This document shows positions 23,535 to 31,655 of a DNA stretch of 40,169 nucleotides, piece by piece (positions within the stretch are counted from its first letter, which is position 1; every line of letters begins with the position of its first letter). The position numbers and the translations under genes were made by a program. Source of the stretch: an uncultured Granulosicoccus sp. (GTDB lineage Bacteria; Pseudomonadota; Gammaproteobacteria; Granulosicoccales; Granulosicoccaceae); contig CANMQI010000033.1 of the NCBI GenBank assembly GCA_947499955.1, positions 1 through 40,169 on the forward strand, given 5' to 3'. The notes under the pieces were generated by a model. It was not told the DNA's origin and made no database searches. It saw only the letters and a list, made by a program, of their open reading frames with translations.

Positions 23535-23590
23535 TTCTCCAAAAGAAGCAATATGATTTAGCGCGTCGACTCTCATGGAGACCTCGACGC
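23535..23590 (-). promoter_or_regulatory. ibpA: Candidate RNA thermometer in the ibpA leader
   Basis: On the minus-strand transcript the first hairpin pairs GCGTCGA (23590-23584) with TCGACGC (23569-23563) and, inside, GAGA-type with TCTC-type arms around a 3-nt loop: 11 base pairs in all. The second small hairpin pairs UUCUU (23547-23543) with GAGAA (23539-23535), covering the ribosome site GGAGAA. A stable 5' stem followed by a weak stem hiding the Shine-Dalgarno is the layout of ROSE and fourU thermometers, which are common upstream of Hsp20 genes. Confidence 0.45.
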
Positions 23591-23599
23591 AACAACAAG

Positions 23600-23626
23600 C
23601 TAGGGTCTGGAAGCTTCGTTTTCAAG
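23600..23626 (-). promoter_or_regulatory. ibpA: Candidate sigma-32 heat-shock promoter of ibpA
   Basis: Minus-strand CTTGAA (23626-23621), a 15-bp spacer and CCCTAG (23605-23600), compared with the sigma-32 consensus CTTGAA and CCCCAT. The -35 is exact and the -10 matches four of six. The predicted start leaves a leader of about 65 nt that contains the two hairpins. Confidence 0.5.
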
Positions 23627-23650
23627 TGCCCGATACGCTATGAAACAGGC

Positions 23651-23709
23651 AACTTTTCGACGATTTCCTCGCCTTGCGGAGCATATGATCGGGTGCTCTG
23701 CGAAAAGTT
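23651..23709. repeat. Nested inverted repeat between ibpA promoter and LysR gene
   Basis: AACTTTTCG (23651-23659) and CGAAAAGTT (23701-23709) are perfectly complementary. Inside them GCGGAGCA (23676-23683) pairs with TGCTCTGC (23694-23701) with one G-U pair. It could be the 3' end structure of the LysR transcript (no T-run) or a bipartite operator just upstream of the heat-shock promoter. Confidence 0.45.
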
Positions 23710-23756
23710 CAAGACCCTGAAGATACCTTGAAATCCACGCTTGGCCAGACCATCGT

Positions 23757-24692
23757 TCACTCGTTGAATACCGCTATTTGCAGCTCCCCTACCGCCTTTG
23801 CAATCTCCCTGCCCAAAGCCGCATGAAGCTCGTCCAATTGATGCATTTCCGGCGTGCGAAGACGCAGCATCGATACGGTCAGTTCCAGTGTCGGAAAAGC
23901 CGGCTCATCGATTCTCATCAACCGTCCCGATTGGATGGCATCACCTGCCGTCGATGCCGGTAACCAGGCAACACCCAGGCCATCGATGGCAGCAGCCAGC
24001 AGTACACTGGTCATGCCCGCCGTGAGGCGCGCAGAAAACGACAGCGCCGAACGCGGCAGGATGTCTTCACTCAGTATCCGCCCGAGGAACACCTCAGTGG
24101 GATAGGCCAGCAACGGTATGGCACGACCGGCCCTGGTACGACTCGACAAGTCTGCATGAACATGCGGATTGCACACCGGCACAAAGAGGTCACTACACAG
24201 CTTCCTCGTCAAGACCAGATGTGGTGGCGCACGCAATACCCTGGCATCCGTTTCATAGCTGACCATGAGACCGACCTCACCGGTCATCAGAAGACGGAAA
24301 CAGCCGTCACGGTTGGCCGAGCGCATTCGAACCGGGTGGTTGTCCAGTATGGGTCCCAGTCGTTTCAGAGCCAGGGGCAGCGCACCCGCCGACAGCGAGT
24401 GCATACCAACGATCGTCAGCTGTTCCTCGACCGAGCTACTGCCAGACAACAGTTTCTCCATGCGTTTGAGGGTGCTGAGCGCCAGCTCGATATCACCCTG
24501 CATGGCATCCAGCAATGGCGATGGCCGAGCAGGTCTGCGTGACCGATCGAACAGGGTGATACCGTGCCGCAGTTCGATGGCCTGTAGACGTCTGGAATAA
24601 GCCGATTGAGAGACATTGCGTTGCCTGGCCGCCAGGCTGAGATTGCGAACGTTGATCAGCGCCAGCAGGTCTTCCAGAGATTGCCTGTCCAT
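23757..24692 (-). CDS. LysR-type transcriptional regulator (desulfhydrase/importer locus)
   Basis: A 311-residue LysR protein. The DNA-binding domain is at the N-terminus (LEDLLALINVRNLSLAARQRNVSQSAYSRRLQAIE in part), with the effector domain from about residue 90 (LTIVGMHSLSAGALP, FLGRILSEDI, VLLAAAIDGLGVAWLP). It is divergent from the PLP enzyme gene across 150 bp containing TGCA palindromes, so it most likely regulates that enzyme and the amino-acid importer beyond it, using the substrate or a product as effector. Confidence 0.85.
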   Translation of the reverse strand: MDRQSLEDLLALINVRNLSLAARQRNVSQSAYSRRLQAIELRHGITLFDRSRRPARPSPLLDAMQGDIELALSTLKRMEKLLSGSSSVEEQLTIVGMHSLSAGALPLALKRLGPILDNHPVRMRSANRDGCFRLLMTGEVGLMVSYETDARVLRAPPHLVLTRKLCSDLFVPVCNPHVHADLSSRTRAGRAIPLLAYPTEVFLGRILSEDILPRSALSFSARLTAGMTSVLLAAAIDGLGVAWLPASTAGDAIQSGRLMRIDEPAFPTLELTVSMLRLRTPEMHQLDELHAALGREIAKAVGELQIAVFNE

Positions 24693-24707
24693 GCTTTCGA
24701 GACTCTA

Positions 24708-24768
24708 CATGCATTAAATGCATGCTAACTGACCGAATTTGCACGTGCAAGAGCTGAGTTTTGCATGC
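24708..24768. promoter_or_regulatory. TGCA palindromes: candidate LysR operators
   Basis: Between the divergent LysR and PLP-enzyme genes: a 17-bp perfect odd palindrome at 24708-24724 (CATGCATT, A, AATGCATG) containing the LysR box T-N11-A; a perfect 12-bp palindrome TTGCACGTGCAA at 24739-24750; and TTGCATGC at 24761-24768. Centres are about 28 and 21 bp apart, near whole turns of the helix for the last pair. Three related sites suit a LysR tetramer. Confidence 0.55.
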
Positions 24769-24842
24769 TAGTTTGTTGCCTCTGGTTGTGAATCACTGTC
24801 AGTTCAGCAACAGAATCATCCACCGCTTGTAGAGAGCCCGAT

Positions 24843-25859
24843 ATGGATCTGACCCGTTTTCCTCGCGTGCGACTGGCGCACCTACCCACCCCTCTCGAAC
24901 CACTGCCGCGACTCAGCAAGGCACTCGGTGGACCTGAGATCTGGATCAAGCGCGATGACTGCACCGGTTTGTCCACGGGTGGCAACAAGACCCGCAAACT
25001 GGAATTCCTGGTCGCCGCAGCCATCGACGCCGGCGCCGATACGCTGGTTACCCAGGGCGCAACACAATCCAATCACGCCCGACAGACTGCTGCCGCAGCT
25101 GCCCGTCACGGACTCAAATGTCATCTGTTGCTGGAGAATCGAACCGGCTCCACCGATTCGCGCTATCTGCGTAATGGCAATGTGCTGCTCGATTCGCTGC
25201 ATGGTGCCAGCTTCGAAGAACGACCGGCCGGTCTCGACATGGCACAGGAGCTAAAGGAAGCTGCGGACAAGCTCGACGCCGAAGGCGCGAGTTGTTACGT
25301 CATCCCCGGCGGTGGTTCCAACCCGACCGGCGCACTGGGCTATGTCAATTGCGCTTTCGAACTGCAGTCTCAGATCAACGATGGAGGACTGCCCTTTGAT
25401 CACCTTGTGCATGCCACCGGTAGTGCCGGTACGCAAGCCGGACTGGTCGCTGGTCTGACGTTGATCGGTTCACCACTACCGGTGCTGGGCATCGGCGTAC
25501 GCGCACCGCGTGACAAGCAGGAAGCCTCGGTTCGCACACTGGCTGACAGCACGCTTGCCTTGTTCAACAAGTCCGGTGCATTGCAGGAGCAAACCGTTGT
25601 CGCCAACTGCGACTACGTGGGAGAAGGCTATGGCATGCCGGCCGCTGGCACCCTTGAAGCCATCCGCATGCTGGCCGAACTCGAGGGCATTCTGCTTGAC
25701 CCTGTCTATTCCGGCAAGGGCATGGCAGGACTGATTGACCTTGTTCGCCGGGGGCATTTCACGAAGAATCAGCGTATCGTATTTCTGCACACGGGCGGCT
25801 CGGCCGCCTTGTTCGGCTATCACGGAGTCTTCAGCAACGAGTCTGAAGGCGATGTCTGA
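24843..25859 (+). CDS. PLP-dependent D-cysteine desulfhydrase / L-cysteate sulfo-lyase (CuyA-like)
   Basis: The 338-residue product belongs to the ACC deaminase/D-cysteine desulfhydrase family. PLP binds Lys49 in GGNKTRKLEFL. The SNH box TQGATQSNHARQTA (69-82) and the GTGGT-like HATGSAGTQAG loop are present. Two reactions fit this family: D-cysteine to pyruvate, ammonia and sulfide, or L-cysteate to pyruvate, ammonia and sulfite (CuyA, marine sulfonate use). The long matches WIKRDDCTGLSTGGNKTRK and IPGGGSNPTGALGYVNCA resemble CuyA as I remember it, and the adjacent polar amino-acid importer favours an imported substrate. This is a recollection, not an alignment. No sulfite exporter or dehydrogenase is visible. 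Confidence 0.85.
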   Translation: MDLTRFPRVRLAHLPTPLEPLPRLSKALGGPEIWIKRDDCTGLSTGGNKTRKLEFLVAAAIDAGADTLVTQGATQSNHARQTAAAAARHGLKCHLLLENRTGSTDSRYLRNGNVLLDSLHGASFEERPAGLDMAQELKEAADKLDAEGASCYVIPGGGSNPTGALGYVNCAFELQSQINDGGLPFDHLVHATGSAGTQAGLVAGLTLIGSPLPVLGIGVRAPRDKQEASVRTLADSTLALFNKSGALQEQTVVANCDYVGEGYGMPAAGTLEAIRMLAELEGILLDPVYSGKGMAGLIDLVRRGHFTKNQRIVFLHTGGSAALFGYHGVFSNESEGDV

Positions 25860-25951
25860 ACACCACTGAAAAGACGACAACCACAATCAGACGAGATTCG
25901 ACACCCTTTCACATATCGCCCAATCAACCCATTCATCGACAGGAAAAGCCC

Positions 25952-26839
25952 ATGATCAAGCCCATCGTACCCAGCATCATTGCCAGTACCTTGCTCAGCC
26001 TGAGCTCAATGACGGCATTCGCGGATGCAGGTGATTCCCCGGTATTGCAACGTATCGAAGAGCGCGGCATGGTCACCATCGGCCATCGCGAAACGTCCAT
26101 CCCCTTCTCCTACATCGGTGACGCCAACGAACCGGTCGGCTACTCCATCGATATCTGCCTCAAGATCGTGGACGGCATCAAGGCGGAACTCGGCAAGGAC
26201 GATCTGACTGTCAAGTACGTACCGGTTACCGGACAGACTCGCATCCCCCTGATTGCCAATGGCACCATCGACCTGGAATGCGGCTCCACCACCAACAACC
26301 TGACGCGTCAGAAACAGGTGGACTATCTGTCAACCACCTTCATCACCGGTACCAAGCTGGCCAGCCGCAAGAACTCCGGTATCACGGAAATCGAGGATCT
26401 GGACGGCAAGATCATCGGACTGGCTGCTGGCACAACCAACGAAAAAGCCATCAAGGCGGCAATTGAAGAACTGTCGCTCGACGTCAAGATCGTTCCGGTC
26501 AAGGATCACAGCCAAGGCTGGCTCGCTCTGGAGACCGACCGTATCGATGCCTACGGCTCGGATGACGTGTTGTTGTACGGACTCATTTCCAAGGCAAAAA
26601 CACCTGACGACTACCAGGTCACTGGCCGCTACCTGTCATTTGATCCCTATGCCATCATGGTGCCTCGCAATGATTCCACCTTCGCTCGACTCGGACGGGT
26701 TGTCATGTCAGAGATGATGCGGTCCGGTGAAATGGATTCGCTGTACGACCAATGGTTCGCACCGGGACCGACCAATATCAATATGCCTTTGTCCGACACC
26801 CTCAAGACTGCATTCGATATCCAGGCACTGCCGGAATAA
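25952..26839 (+). CDS. Polar amino-acid ABC transporter substrate-binding protein
   Basis: A 295-residue periplasmic binding protein of the GltI/family 3 type. It has a Sec signal peptide (SIIASTLLSLSSMTAFA, cleaved before DAGDS). Family features are VTIGHRETSIPFSYIGDANEPVGYSIDIC, IANGTIDLECGSTTNNLTRQ and LKTDR-like DRIDAYGSDD. In GltI relatives this pocket takes dicarboxylic amino acids; cysteate is an acidic aspartate analogue, so the same pocket could serve it. AGGAAA precedes the ATG. It is the first gene of a complete importer and lies 92 bp after the PLP enzyme gene. Confidence 0.9.
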   Translation: MIKPIVPSIIASTLLSLSSMTAFADAGDSPVLQRIEERGMVTIGHRETSIPFSYIGDANEPVGYSIDICLKIVDGIKAELGKDDLTVKYVPVTGQTRIPLIANGTIDLECGSTTNNLTRQKQVDYLSTTFITGTKLASRKNSGITEIEDLDGKIIGLAAGTTNEKAIKAAIEELSLDVKIVPVKDHSQGWLALETDRIDAYGSDDVLLYGLISKAKTPDDYQVTGRYLSFDPYAIMVPRNDSTFARLGRVVMSEMMRSGEMDSLYDQWFAPGPTNINMPLSDTLKTAFDIQALPE

Positions 26840-26885
26840 CGATCGTTCACGTGAGTCACGACACTGACGGCAACGAGGTCTAGTC

Positions 26886-27602
26886 ATGAATTACAACTGG
26901 GACTGGGGCATTCTGTTCCGCGAACCATACTTCGACTGGCTGGTCGAAGGTCTGATGTGGACGGTGTCCCTGTCCTTGCTTGCCTGGATCATTGCCTTCA
27001 GTCTGGGCTCGATTCTGGGCATCATGCGCACGTGCAGCAGTCGACCACTGCAGTTGATTGCGACGGCCTACGTCGAACTGTTCAGAAACATACCGCTGCT
27101 GGTACAGCTGTTTCTGTGGTACTTCGTATTCCCCGAGTTGCTGCCCGATGACGCCGGGCGCTGGGTCAAGCGCGAAATGCCGATGCCGGCGCTGACAACC
27201 GCTATTATCGCCCTCGGGCTTTACACGGCATCCCGTGTCTGCGAACAGGTTCGTTCCGGTATCGCGGCTGTGGGGCCTGGTCAGCGTAACGCCGGCAAGG
27301 CCATCGGTATGAACGAATGGCAGGTATACCGATACATCCTCTTGCCAAACGCGTTTCGCATCATCATTCCGCCATTGACCAGCGAATTCCTGACCATCTT
27401 CAAGAACTCCTCGTTGGCTCTGACCATCGGTGTGGTTGAACTCACCGCCATGACGCGGCAAATCGAGGAATATACCTTTCAAGGCTTCGAGGCCTTCACC
27501 GCGGCAACCCTTATCTACAGTGTGGTGACCTTCACCGTGATGCTGCTGATGCGTATCGTCGAACGACGAGTGCGCATTCCCGGCATGATTTCAACCAACT
27601 GA
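26886..27602 (+). CDS. Polar amino-acid ABC transporter permease (GltJ-like)
   Basis: A 238-residue inner-membrane permease with about five helices. The N-terminal YNWDWGILF and the region VELFRNIPLLVQLFLWYFVFPELLP are typical of GltJ. The EAA loop reads GQRNAGKAIGMNEWQVYRYILLPNAFR. GAGG lies 9 bp upstream of the ATG. The second permease starts 7 bp after its stop. Confidence 0.9.
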   Translation: MNYNWDWGILFREPYFDWLVEGLMWTVSLSLLAWIIAFSLGSILGIMRTCSSRPLQLIATAYVELFRNIPLLVQLFLWYFVFPELLPDDAGRWVKREMPMPALTTAIIALGLYTASRVCEQVRSGIAAVGPGQRNAGKAIGMNEWQVYRYILLPNAFRIIIPPLTSEFLTIFKNSSLALTIGVVELTAMTRQIEEYTFQGFEAFTAATLIYSVVTFTVMLLMRIVERRVRIPGMISTN

Positions 27603-27609
27603 GAGCGAT

Positions 27610-28266
27610 ATGGGCGACTTCGACTATTCCGTCATATTTGATAATCTGCCGCTGCTGATCGATGGCCTCAAGGTTACCTTTCTGCTGACAATTCTGGCCG
27701 TGGTGGGCGGCATTGTGCTGGGTACACTGCTGGCTCTGATCCGTATTGCCAAGGTACCTGTCATTTCCTGGGTAGCCGCAGCCTACGTCAACTTCTTTCG
27801 TTCGTTGCCACTGATACTGGTCATCTTCTGGTTGTACTTTCTGGTACCGCTGTTTCTGGGAAGACCCGTCGGCAGCTTCTACTCCGTGCTGATTGCCTTT
27901 ATCCTGTTTGAAGCGGCCTACTACTCGGAGATCATCCGCGCCGGTATTTCCAGTATTCGTAGTGGTCAGGTTGCCGCCGGTCGAGCCATCGGTCTGAGCT
28001 ATCCGCAGACCATGCGTTACATCGTTCTGCCGCAGGCATTTCGATCCATGGTCCCGGTTCTGCTGACGCAAGCCATCGTGCTCTTCCAGGATACGTCTCT
28101 GGTATACGTCGTCGGGCTGAAGGACTTTCTCGTCAGCGCAGAACTCATCGCCAATCGAGACCAGCGGTTGGTCGAGATGTTCGTGTTGGTGGCTATCGTC
28201 TACTTCTTCTTCAGCTTCGCAGGCTCGCTCTACGCTCGCCACCTACAACGCAAACTATCCGTATGA
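27610..28266 (+). CDS. Polar amino-acid ABC transporter permease (GltK-like)
   Basis: A 218-residue partner permease, again about five helices, with YVNFFRSLPLILVIFWLYFLVP and the EAA-type loop SGQVAAGRAIGLSYPQTMRYIVLPQAFR. Its stop overlaps the ATPase start by 4 bp (ATGA), so the two are coupled. Confidence 0.9.
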   Translation: MGDFDYSVIFDNLPLLIDGLKVTFLLTILAVVGGIVLGTLLALIRIAKVPVISWVAAAYVNFFRSLPLILVIFWLYFLVPLFLGRPVGSFYSVLIAFILFEAAYYSEIIRAGISSIRSGQVAAGRAIGLSYPQTMRYIVLPQAFRSMVPVLLTQAIVLFQDTSLVYVVGLKDFLVSAELIANRDQRLVEMFVLVAIVYFFFSFAGSLYARHLQRKLSV

Positions 28267-28991
28267 TCGAAATCAATCACGCCAGCAAATGGTACGGAGA
28301 CTTCCAGGTACTCAACGACTGCACCACTCGCGTCGACAAAGGTGAAGTGGTGGTCATCTGTGGCCCGTCCGGATCCGGCAAGAGCACCCTGATCAAATGC
28401 GTCAACGGCCTTGAATCCATCGGTTCGGGTGACATTTCAGTGGATGGATCCAAGGTCAACGGCCGCAAGACCAACCTGAATCAATTGCGCTCACGCATCG
28501 GCATGGTGTTTCAGAGCTTCGAACTTTTTCCGCACATGAGCGTGCTCGACAACGTCATGCTGGGGCAACTCAAGGTATTGAAACGCAGCACCGACGAAGC
28601 CGAGCAACGCGCGCAGGCCTTGTTGTTGCAGGTGGGTCTGGCCGATCATGCCTACAAGTATCCGGCACAATTATCGGGTGGCCAGCAGCAGCGTGTTGCC
28701 ATCGCCAGAGGCCTGGCCATGGACCCGATAGCGATGCTCTTCGACGAACCGACCTCGGCACTGGACCCAGAGATGATCAACGATGTGCTGGATGTCATGG
28801 TCGACCTGGCGCAGGATGGCATGACCATGATGGTGGTGACTCATGAAATGGGATTCGCCCAGAAAGTGGCCGACCGAATCGTCTTCATGGATGAAGGCAG
28901 GATTGTCGAGGATTCACCCAAGGACGAATTCTTCAAGGCGCAAGGCAGTGAACGGGCGAAGGAGTTCCTGTCGAAGATTCTGACGCACTGA
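28263..28991 (+). CDS. Polar amino-acid ABC transporter ATPase (GltL/GlnQ-like)
   Basis: A 242-residue nucleotide-binding subunit with all motifs intact: Walker A GPSGSGKST, Q-loop FQSFELFPH, signature LSGGQQQRVAIARGL, Walker B AMLFDEPTSALDPE and the switch histidine in VVTHEMGFA. The order binding protein, permease, permease, ATPase matches E. coli gltIJKL and makes this importer complete, unlike the sugar importer upstream. It is convergent with the H-NOX locus; I see no clear terminator in the 133 bp between. Confidence 0.93.
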   Translation: MIEINHASKWYGDFQVLNDCTTRVDKGEVVVICGPSGSGKSTLIKCVNGLESIGSGDISVDGSKVNGRKTNLNQLRSRIGMVFQSFELFPHMSVLDNVMLGQLKVLKRSTDEAEQRAQALLLQVGLADHAYKYPAQLSGGQQQRVAIARGLAMDPIAMLFDEPTSALDPEMINDVLDVMVDLAQDGMTMMVVTHEMGFAQKVADRIVFMDEGRIVEDSPKDEFFKAQGSERAKEFLSKILTH

Positions 28992-29124
28992 TCTCGCACG
29001 GCAGCGACCTCCCGACGCTTGCCCACGGACCAATCACTCGGCAGGCGAAGAGAAACGGCACTGTTGACCAGCCAGCGTCAGGACCGAGCATCGTTGCCTC
29101 CTCTGGTCTCGATAGACCCGGAGT

Positions 29125-30537
29125 TCACCTCTCTTCGACATACACCGTAATATCCTCAGGGAAGGACTCCTGCAGGCAGCGCAGTTTCTCGAGCAGACTC
29201 TCGGAGACCTGTTTCCCCTTGGCAATGACCAGCACGCCATTCGGATCACACAGATCTCTCGAGAGAACCTTGCCCGCTACCAGAGCACCGATCGTCGTCT
29301 TGCGCTCAGCCAGGTCAGATACCTCTCTTTTCGGGTTATCCAGCCAGCTCAGAAACTGATTGACCACCTGTCCGTCGTATCGCTTACCTGATTCCGCCGT
29401 CAGATACTTGCGCGCCTCTGCAGCGGTCAGATGCTCTTCCAGGATTCGCCCATCCTGCAGATCGACATAGGCCTTGGCTACAGACAGAATCCGGGAGGAC
29501 ATGGGGATATCCTTGCCATCTCTCCTGTCCGGAAAGCCGGTGCCATCCATACGCTCACAGTGATGCCTGATTGTCCTGGCCGCATCGGTCAGAGGATCAA
29601 GGCTGAGCAATGTGGCTTCTGCGACAACCGGATGTCGCTGGTACTCCCGCTGCTGGCTCGCATTCAGAGCGATATAGGGTGTCAGAACGGATTCATCGGA
29701 CAGCCCCAGCTTGCCGATATCACACAACAGGGCTGCATTGTAGAGAGCATCACAGGTACTCTTCTCCAGCCCCAGCTTCTGACCTACCGCCCGGGCATCA
29801 CTGGCCACGGTGTTTCTCGAACTCAAGCCACCACGGGACTGGACCATTCGGGAAAATACCTCGATGGTTGCTGCATAACCCGCATGCAACGCATCGTGTG
29901 CTTCGGAAATTTCCTGTCTGGCCAGCTCTATTTCCCTGGTGCGTTCTTCGACCTTCTGCTCAAGGCCCTCATTCAATGCCGACAGCTCTTCATTCTGCTG
30001 GGCGGTCAGCAACTCGAGGCGGTTCTTCTCCTCCAGCAAGCGCTTGTTCTCCATGGCTTGCTTGACACACATGACGATGTCCGAGTCATCCCACGGCTTC
30101 GTCAGGTATCGGGATATCTCACCCTGATTGATAGCCTCGATGGCTGATGTCAGATCAGCGTATCCAGTCAACAACATCCGTGCGGTGGATGGCCACTTTC
30201 GTGCCACCTCTGACAGGAACTTTGCCCCGTCCATTCCGGGCATGCGCATGTCACTGACAACAATATCAATCGGCTCCTTCTCCAGCACAGCCAGCCCTTC
30301 ATCGCCGGAATTCGCCAGATGAATCTTGTAGCCCGTCGGCCTGAACAGCCTGTTCAGAGAGTTCAGAATCGGGCGTTCATCATCCACGAACAATATCTGA
30401 GGCTGTGCCTGTGGTTCTGGCTCCGCGGGTAGTACCTGCCCTTGTTCAGGCTGAAGCTCATTATCCGACTGTAGCTCTGACTCTGCCTGAAGCTCTTGTT
30501 CCGGCTCTGCTGGTAGCTCTTGCATGACTGCATTCAT
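29125..30537 (-). CDS. hnoD: Response regulator with degenerate HD-GYP domain (HnoD-like)
   Basis: A 470-residue protein. After a Pro/Glu/Gln-rich tail (1-47), the receiver domain (about 47-165) is intact: D52-D53, phospho-acceptor Asp96 (VVSDMRMPG) and Lys147 (TKPW). A coiled coil (about 167-215) links it to an HD-GYP fold (about 220-400). That fold is damaged: the HD pair reads Cys272-Asp273 (ALLCDIGK), the upstream H-x-x-R-V histidine is gone (SSRNTVASD), and the late metal Asp is Lys355 (VAKAYVDL). HHCERMDGTGFP keeps part of the GYP loop. c-di-GMP hydrolysis is therefore unlikely. A receiver plus inactive HD-GYP in an H-NOX/kinase locus is the make-up of Shewanella HnoD, which allosterically controls the phosphodiesterase HnoB. 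No hnoB is seen here. Confidence 0.85.
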   Translation of the reverse strand: MNAVMQELPAEPEQELQAESELQSDNELQPEQGQVLPAEPEPQAQPQILFVDDERPILNSLNRLFRPTGYKIHLANSGDEGLAVLEKEPIDIVVSDMRMPGMDGAKFLSEVARKWPSTARMLLTGYADLTSAIEAINQGEISRYLTKPWDDSDIVMCVKQAMENKRLLEEKNRLELLTAQQNEELSALNEGLEQKVEERTREIELARQEISEAHDALHAGYAATIEVFSRMVQSRGGLSSRNTVASDARAVGQKLGLEKSTCDALYNAALLCDIGKLGLSDESVLTPYIALNASQQREYQRHPVVAEATLLSLDPLTDAARTIRHHCERMDGTGFPDRRDGKDIPMSSRILSVAKAYVDLQDGRILEEHLTAAEARKYLTAESGKRYDGQVVNQFLSWLDNPKREVSDLAERKTTIGALVAGKVLSRDLCDPNGVLVIAKGKQVSESLLEKLRCLQESFPEDITVYVEER

Positions 30538-30637
30538 TTCTACTTTCCCTTGTCAGTTCCGGCTCTGGACTGTCAGCGACCATCAGTCCGCAGCGCCCAC
30601 CTTCTCAACGCATGTGACGCTGAACCTTCGCTTCTGC

Positions 30638-31621
30638 TTAACCCTGTTCTTGATGAATCGGTAGCTTGATGGTGAACTGGCTGCCTGAACCCACTTCACT
30701 CTTGACCGACAATGTTCCACCGTGCTCTTCGATGATGCCGAAGGAAATCGACAGTCCGAGCCCGGTGCCACTACCGACCGGTTTGGTTGTAAAGAACGGA
30801 TCGAAAATGGATCCGAGCTTGTCCTCGGGGATCCCGCAGCCGGTATCACTGACGGTCAGATAAACCCAGGTAGCATCACAACGCGTGGAAACCGTGACAA
30901 CGCCCGGCTGCTCGAAGGACTGCGATGCGTTAACCAGCAAATTCAGAAATACCTGATTGATCCTCGCCAGATTGCACGACACCTGTGGCAGATCACCGAA
31001 GTCAAGCTTGACCTCACACGAATATTTCATCTCGTTGGCCAGGACCTTCAACGTGGATTCAATGCCCGAGTGCAAATCCGCTTCACTGTAATCAGCACTG
31101 TCGACTCGGGAAAAGCTCTTCAACCCCTGTACGATTTCCTTGACGCGCAAGGAACCGGACAAGGAGTCGTTCACCAGTTCGATGACATCATCCAGTATGA
31201 AGTCGATATCCTCCTTTGCCTGTATTTCCTGCATTTTCAGGTAGAGGGGTTCATCGGCATTACCTGCCCTGATACTGTCTGAATACTGGCGGTACCCCGT
31301 AATCAGCTCCCTCATCACATCCGTGTAGGACTGCAAGGTGCCCAGATTACTGGTGATATAGCCAATCGGATTGTTGATCTCGTGCGCCACGCCGGCCGCA
31401 AGCTGACCGACCGACGCCATTTTTTCCGACTGTACCAACTGAGCCTGCGTATTCATCAGGGCCGCGTTCGTCTTCTCTATCTCCTCGTTGCGTCGCTCGA
31501 TCTGGGCGTTCTTCAGTTTCAGATCTTCGCTGGCCCGATAGAGCTCACGCGACTTGGTTTCCAGAAAGTTTTCTGCCTGTTCTCGCGCCTGCCTTTCACG
31601 TTTGAGTGCACGCTCCAGCAT
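30638..31621 (-). CDS. hnoK: H-NOX-associated sensor histidine kinase (HnoK-like)
   Basis: The cytosolic kinase of about 327 residues has no membrane helix. The N-terminal 65 residues are coiled coil (ERALKRERQAREQAENFLET and on). The phospho-acceptor is His80 in AAGVAHEINNPIGY. The catalytic domain has N-box NLLVNASQSF, DTGCGIPEDKLGSIFDPFFTTKPVGSGTGLGLS in parts, and HGG. The start is set at ATG 31621 with GGAGAG 8 bp upstream; the frame is open to 31738, but that start would overlap the H-NOX gene by 83 bp. The coiled coil suggests dimerisation and contact with H-NOX. Ferrous-NO H-NOX is known to inhibit such kinases. It probably phosphorylates the response regulator encoded next. Confidence 0.85.
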   Translation of the reverse strand: MLERALKRERQAREQAENFLETKSRELYRASEDLKLKNAQIERRNEEIEKTNAALMNTQAQLVQSEKMASVGQLAAGVAHEINNPIGYITSNLGTLQSYTDVMRELITGYRQYSDSIRAGNADEPLYLKMQEIQAKEDIDFILDDVIELVNDSLSGSLRVKEIVQGLKSFSRVDSADYSEADLHSGIESTLKVLANEMKYSCEVKLDFGDLPQVSCNLARINQVFLNLLVNASQSFEQPGVVTVSTRCDATWVYLTVSDTGCGIPEDKLGSIFDPFFTTKPVGSGTGLGLSISFGIIEEHGGTLSVKSEVGSGSQFTIKLPIHQEQG

Positions 31622-31655
31622 CCCGACTCTCTCCGAGTCGTTGACAACCGACGCT

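Noticed and set aside
29034..29249. Minus-strand frame of 71 codons at the 3' end of the HD-GYP gene
   Set aside because: It overlaps the HD-GYP coding sequence in another frame and has no recognisable features.
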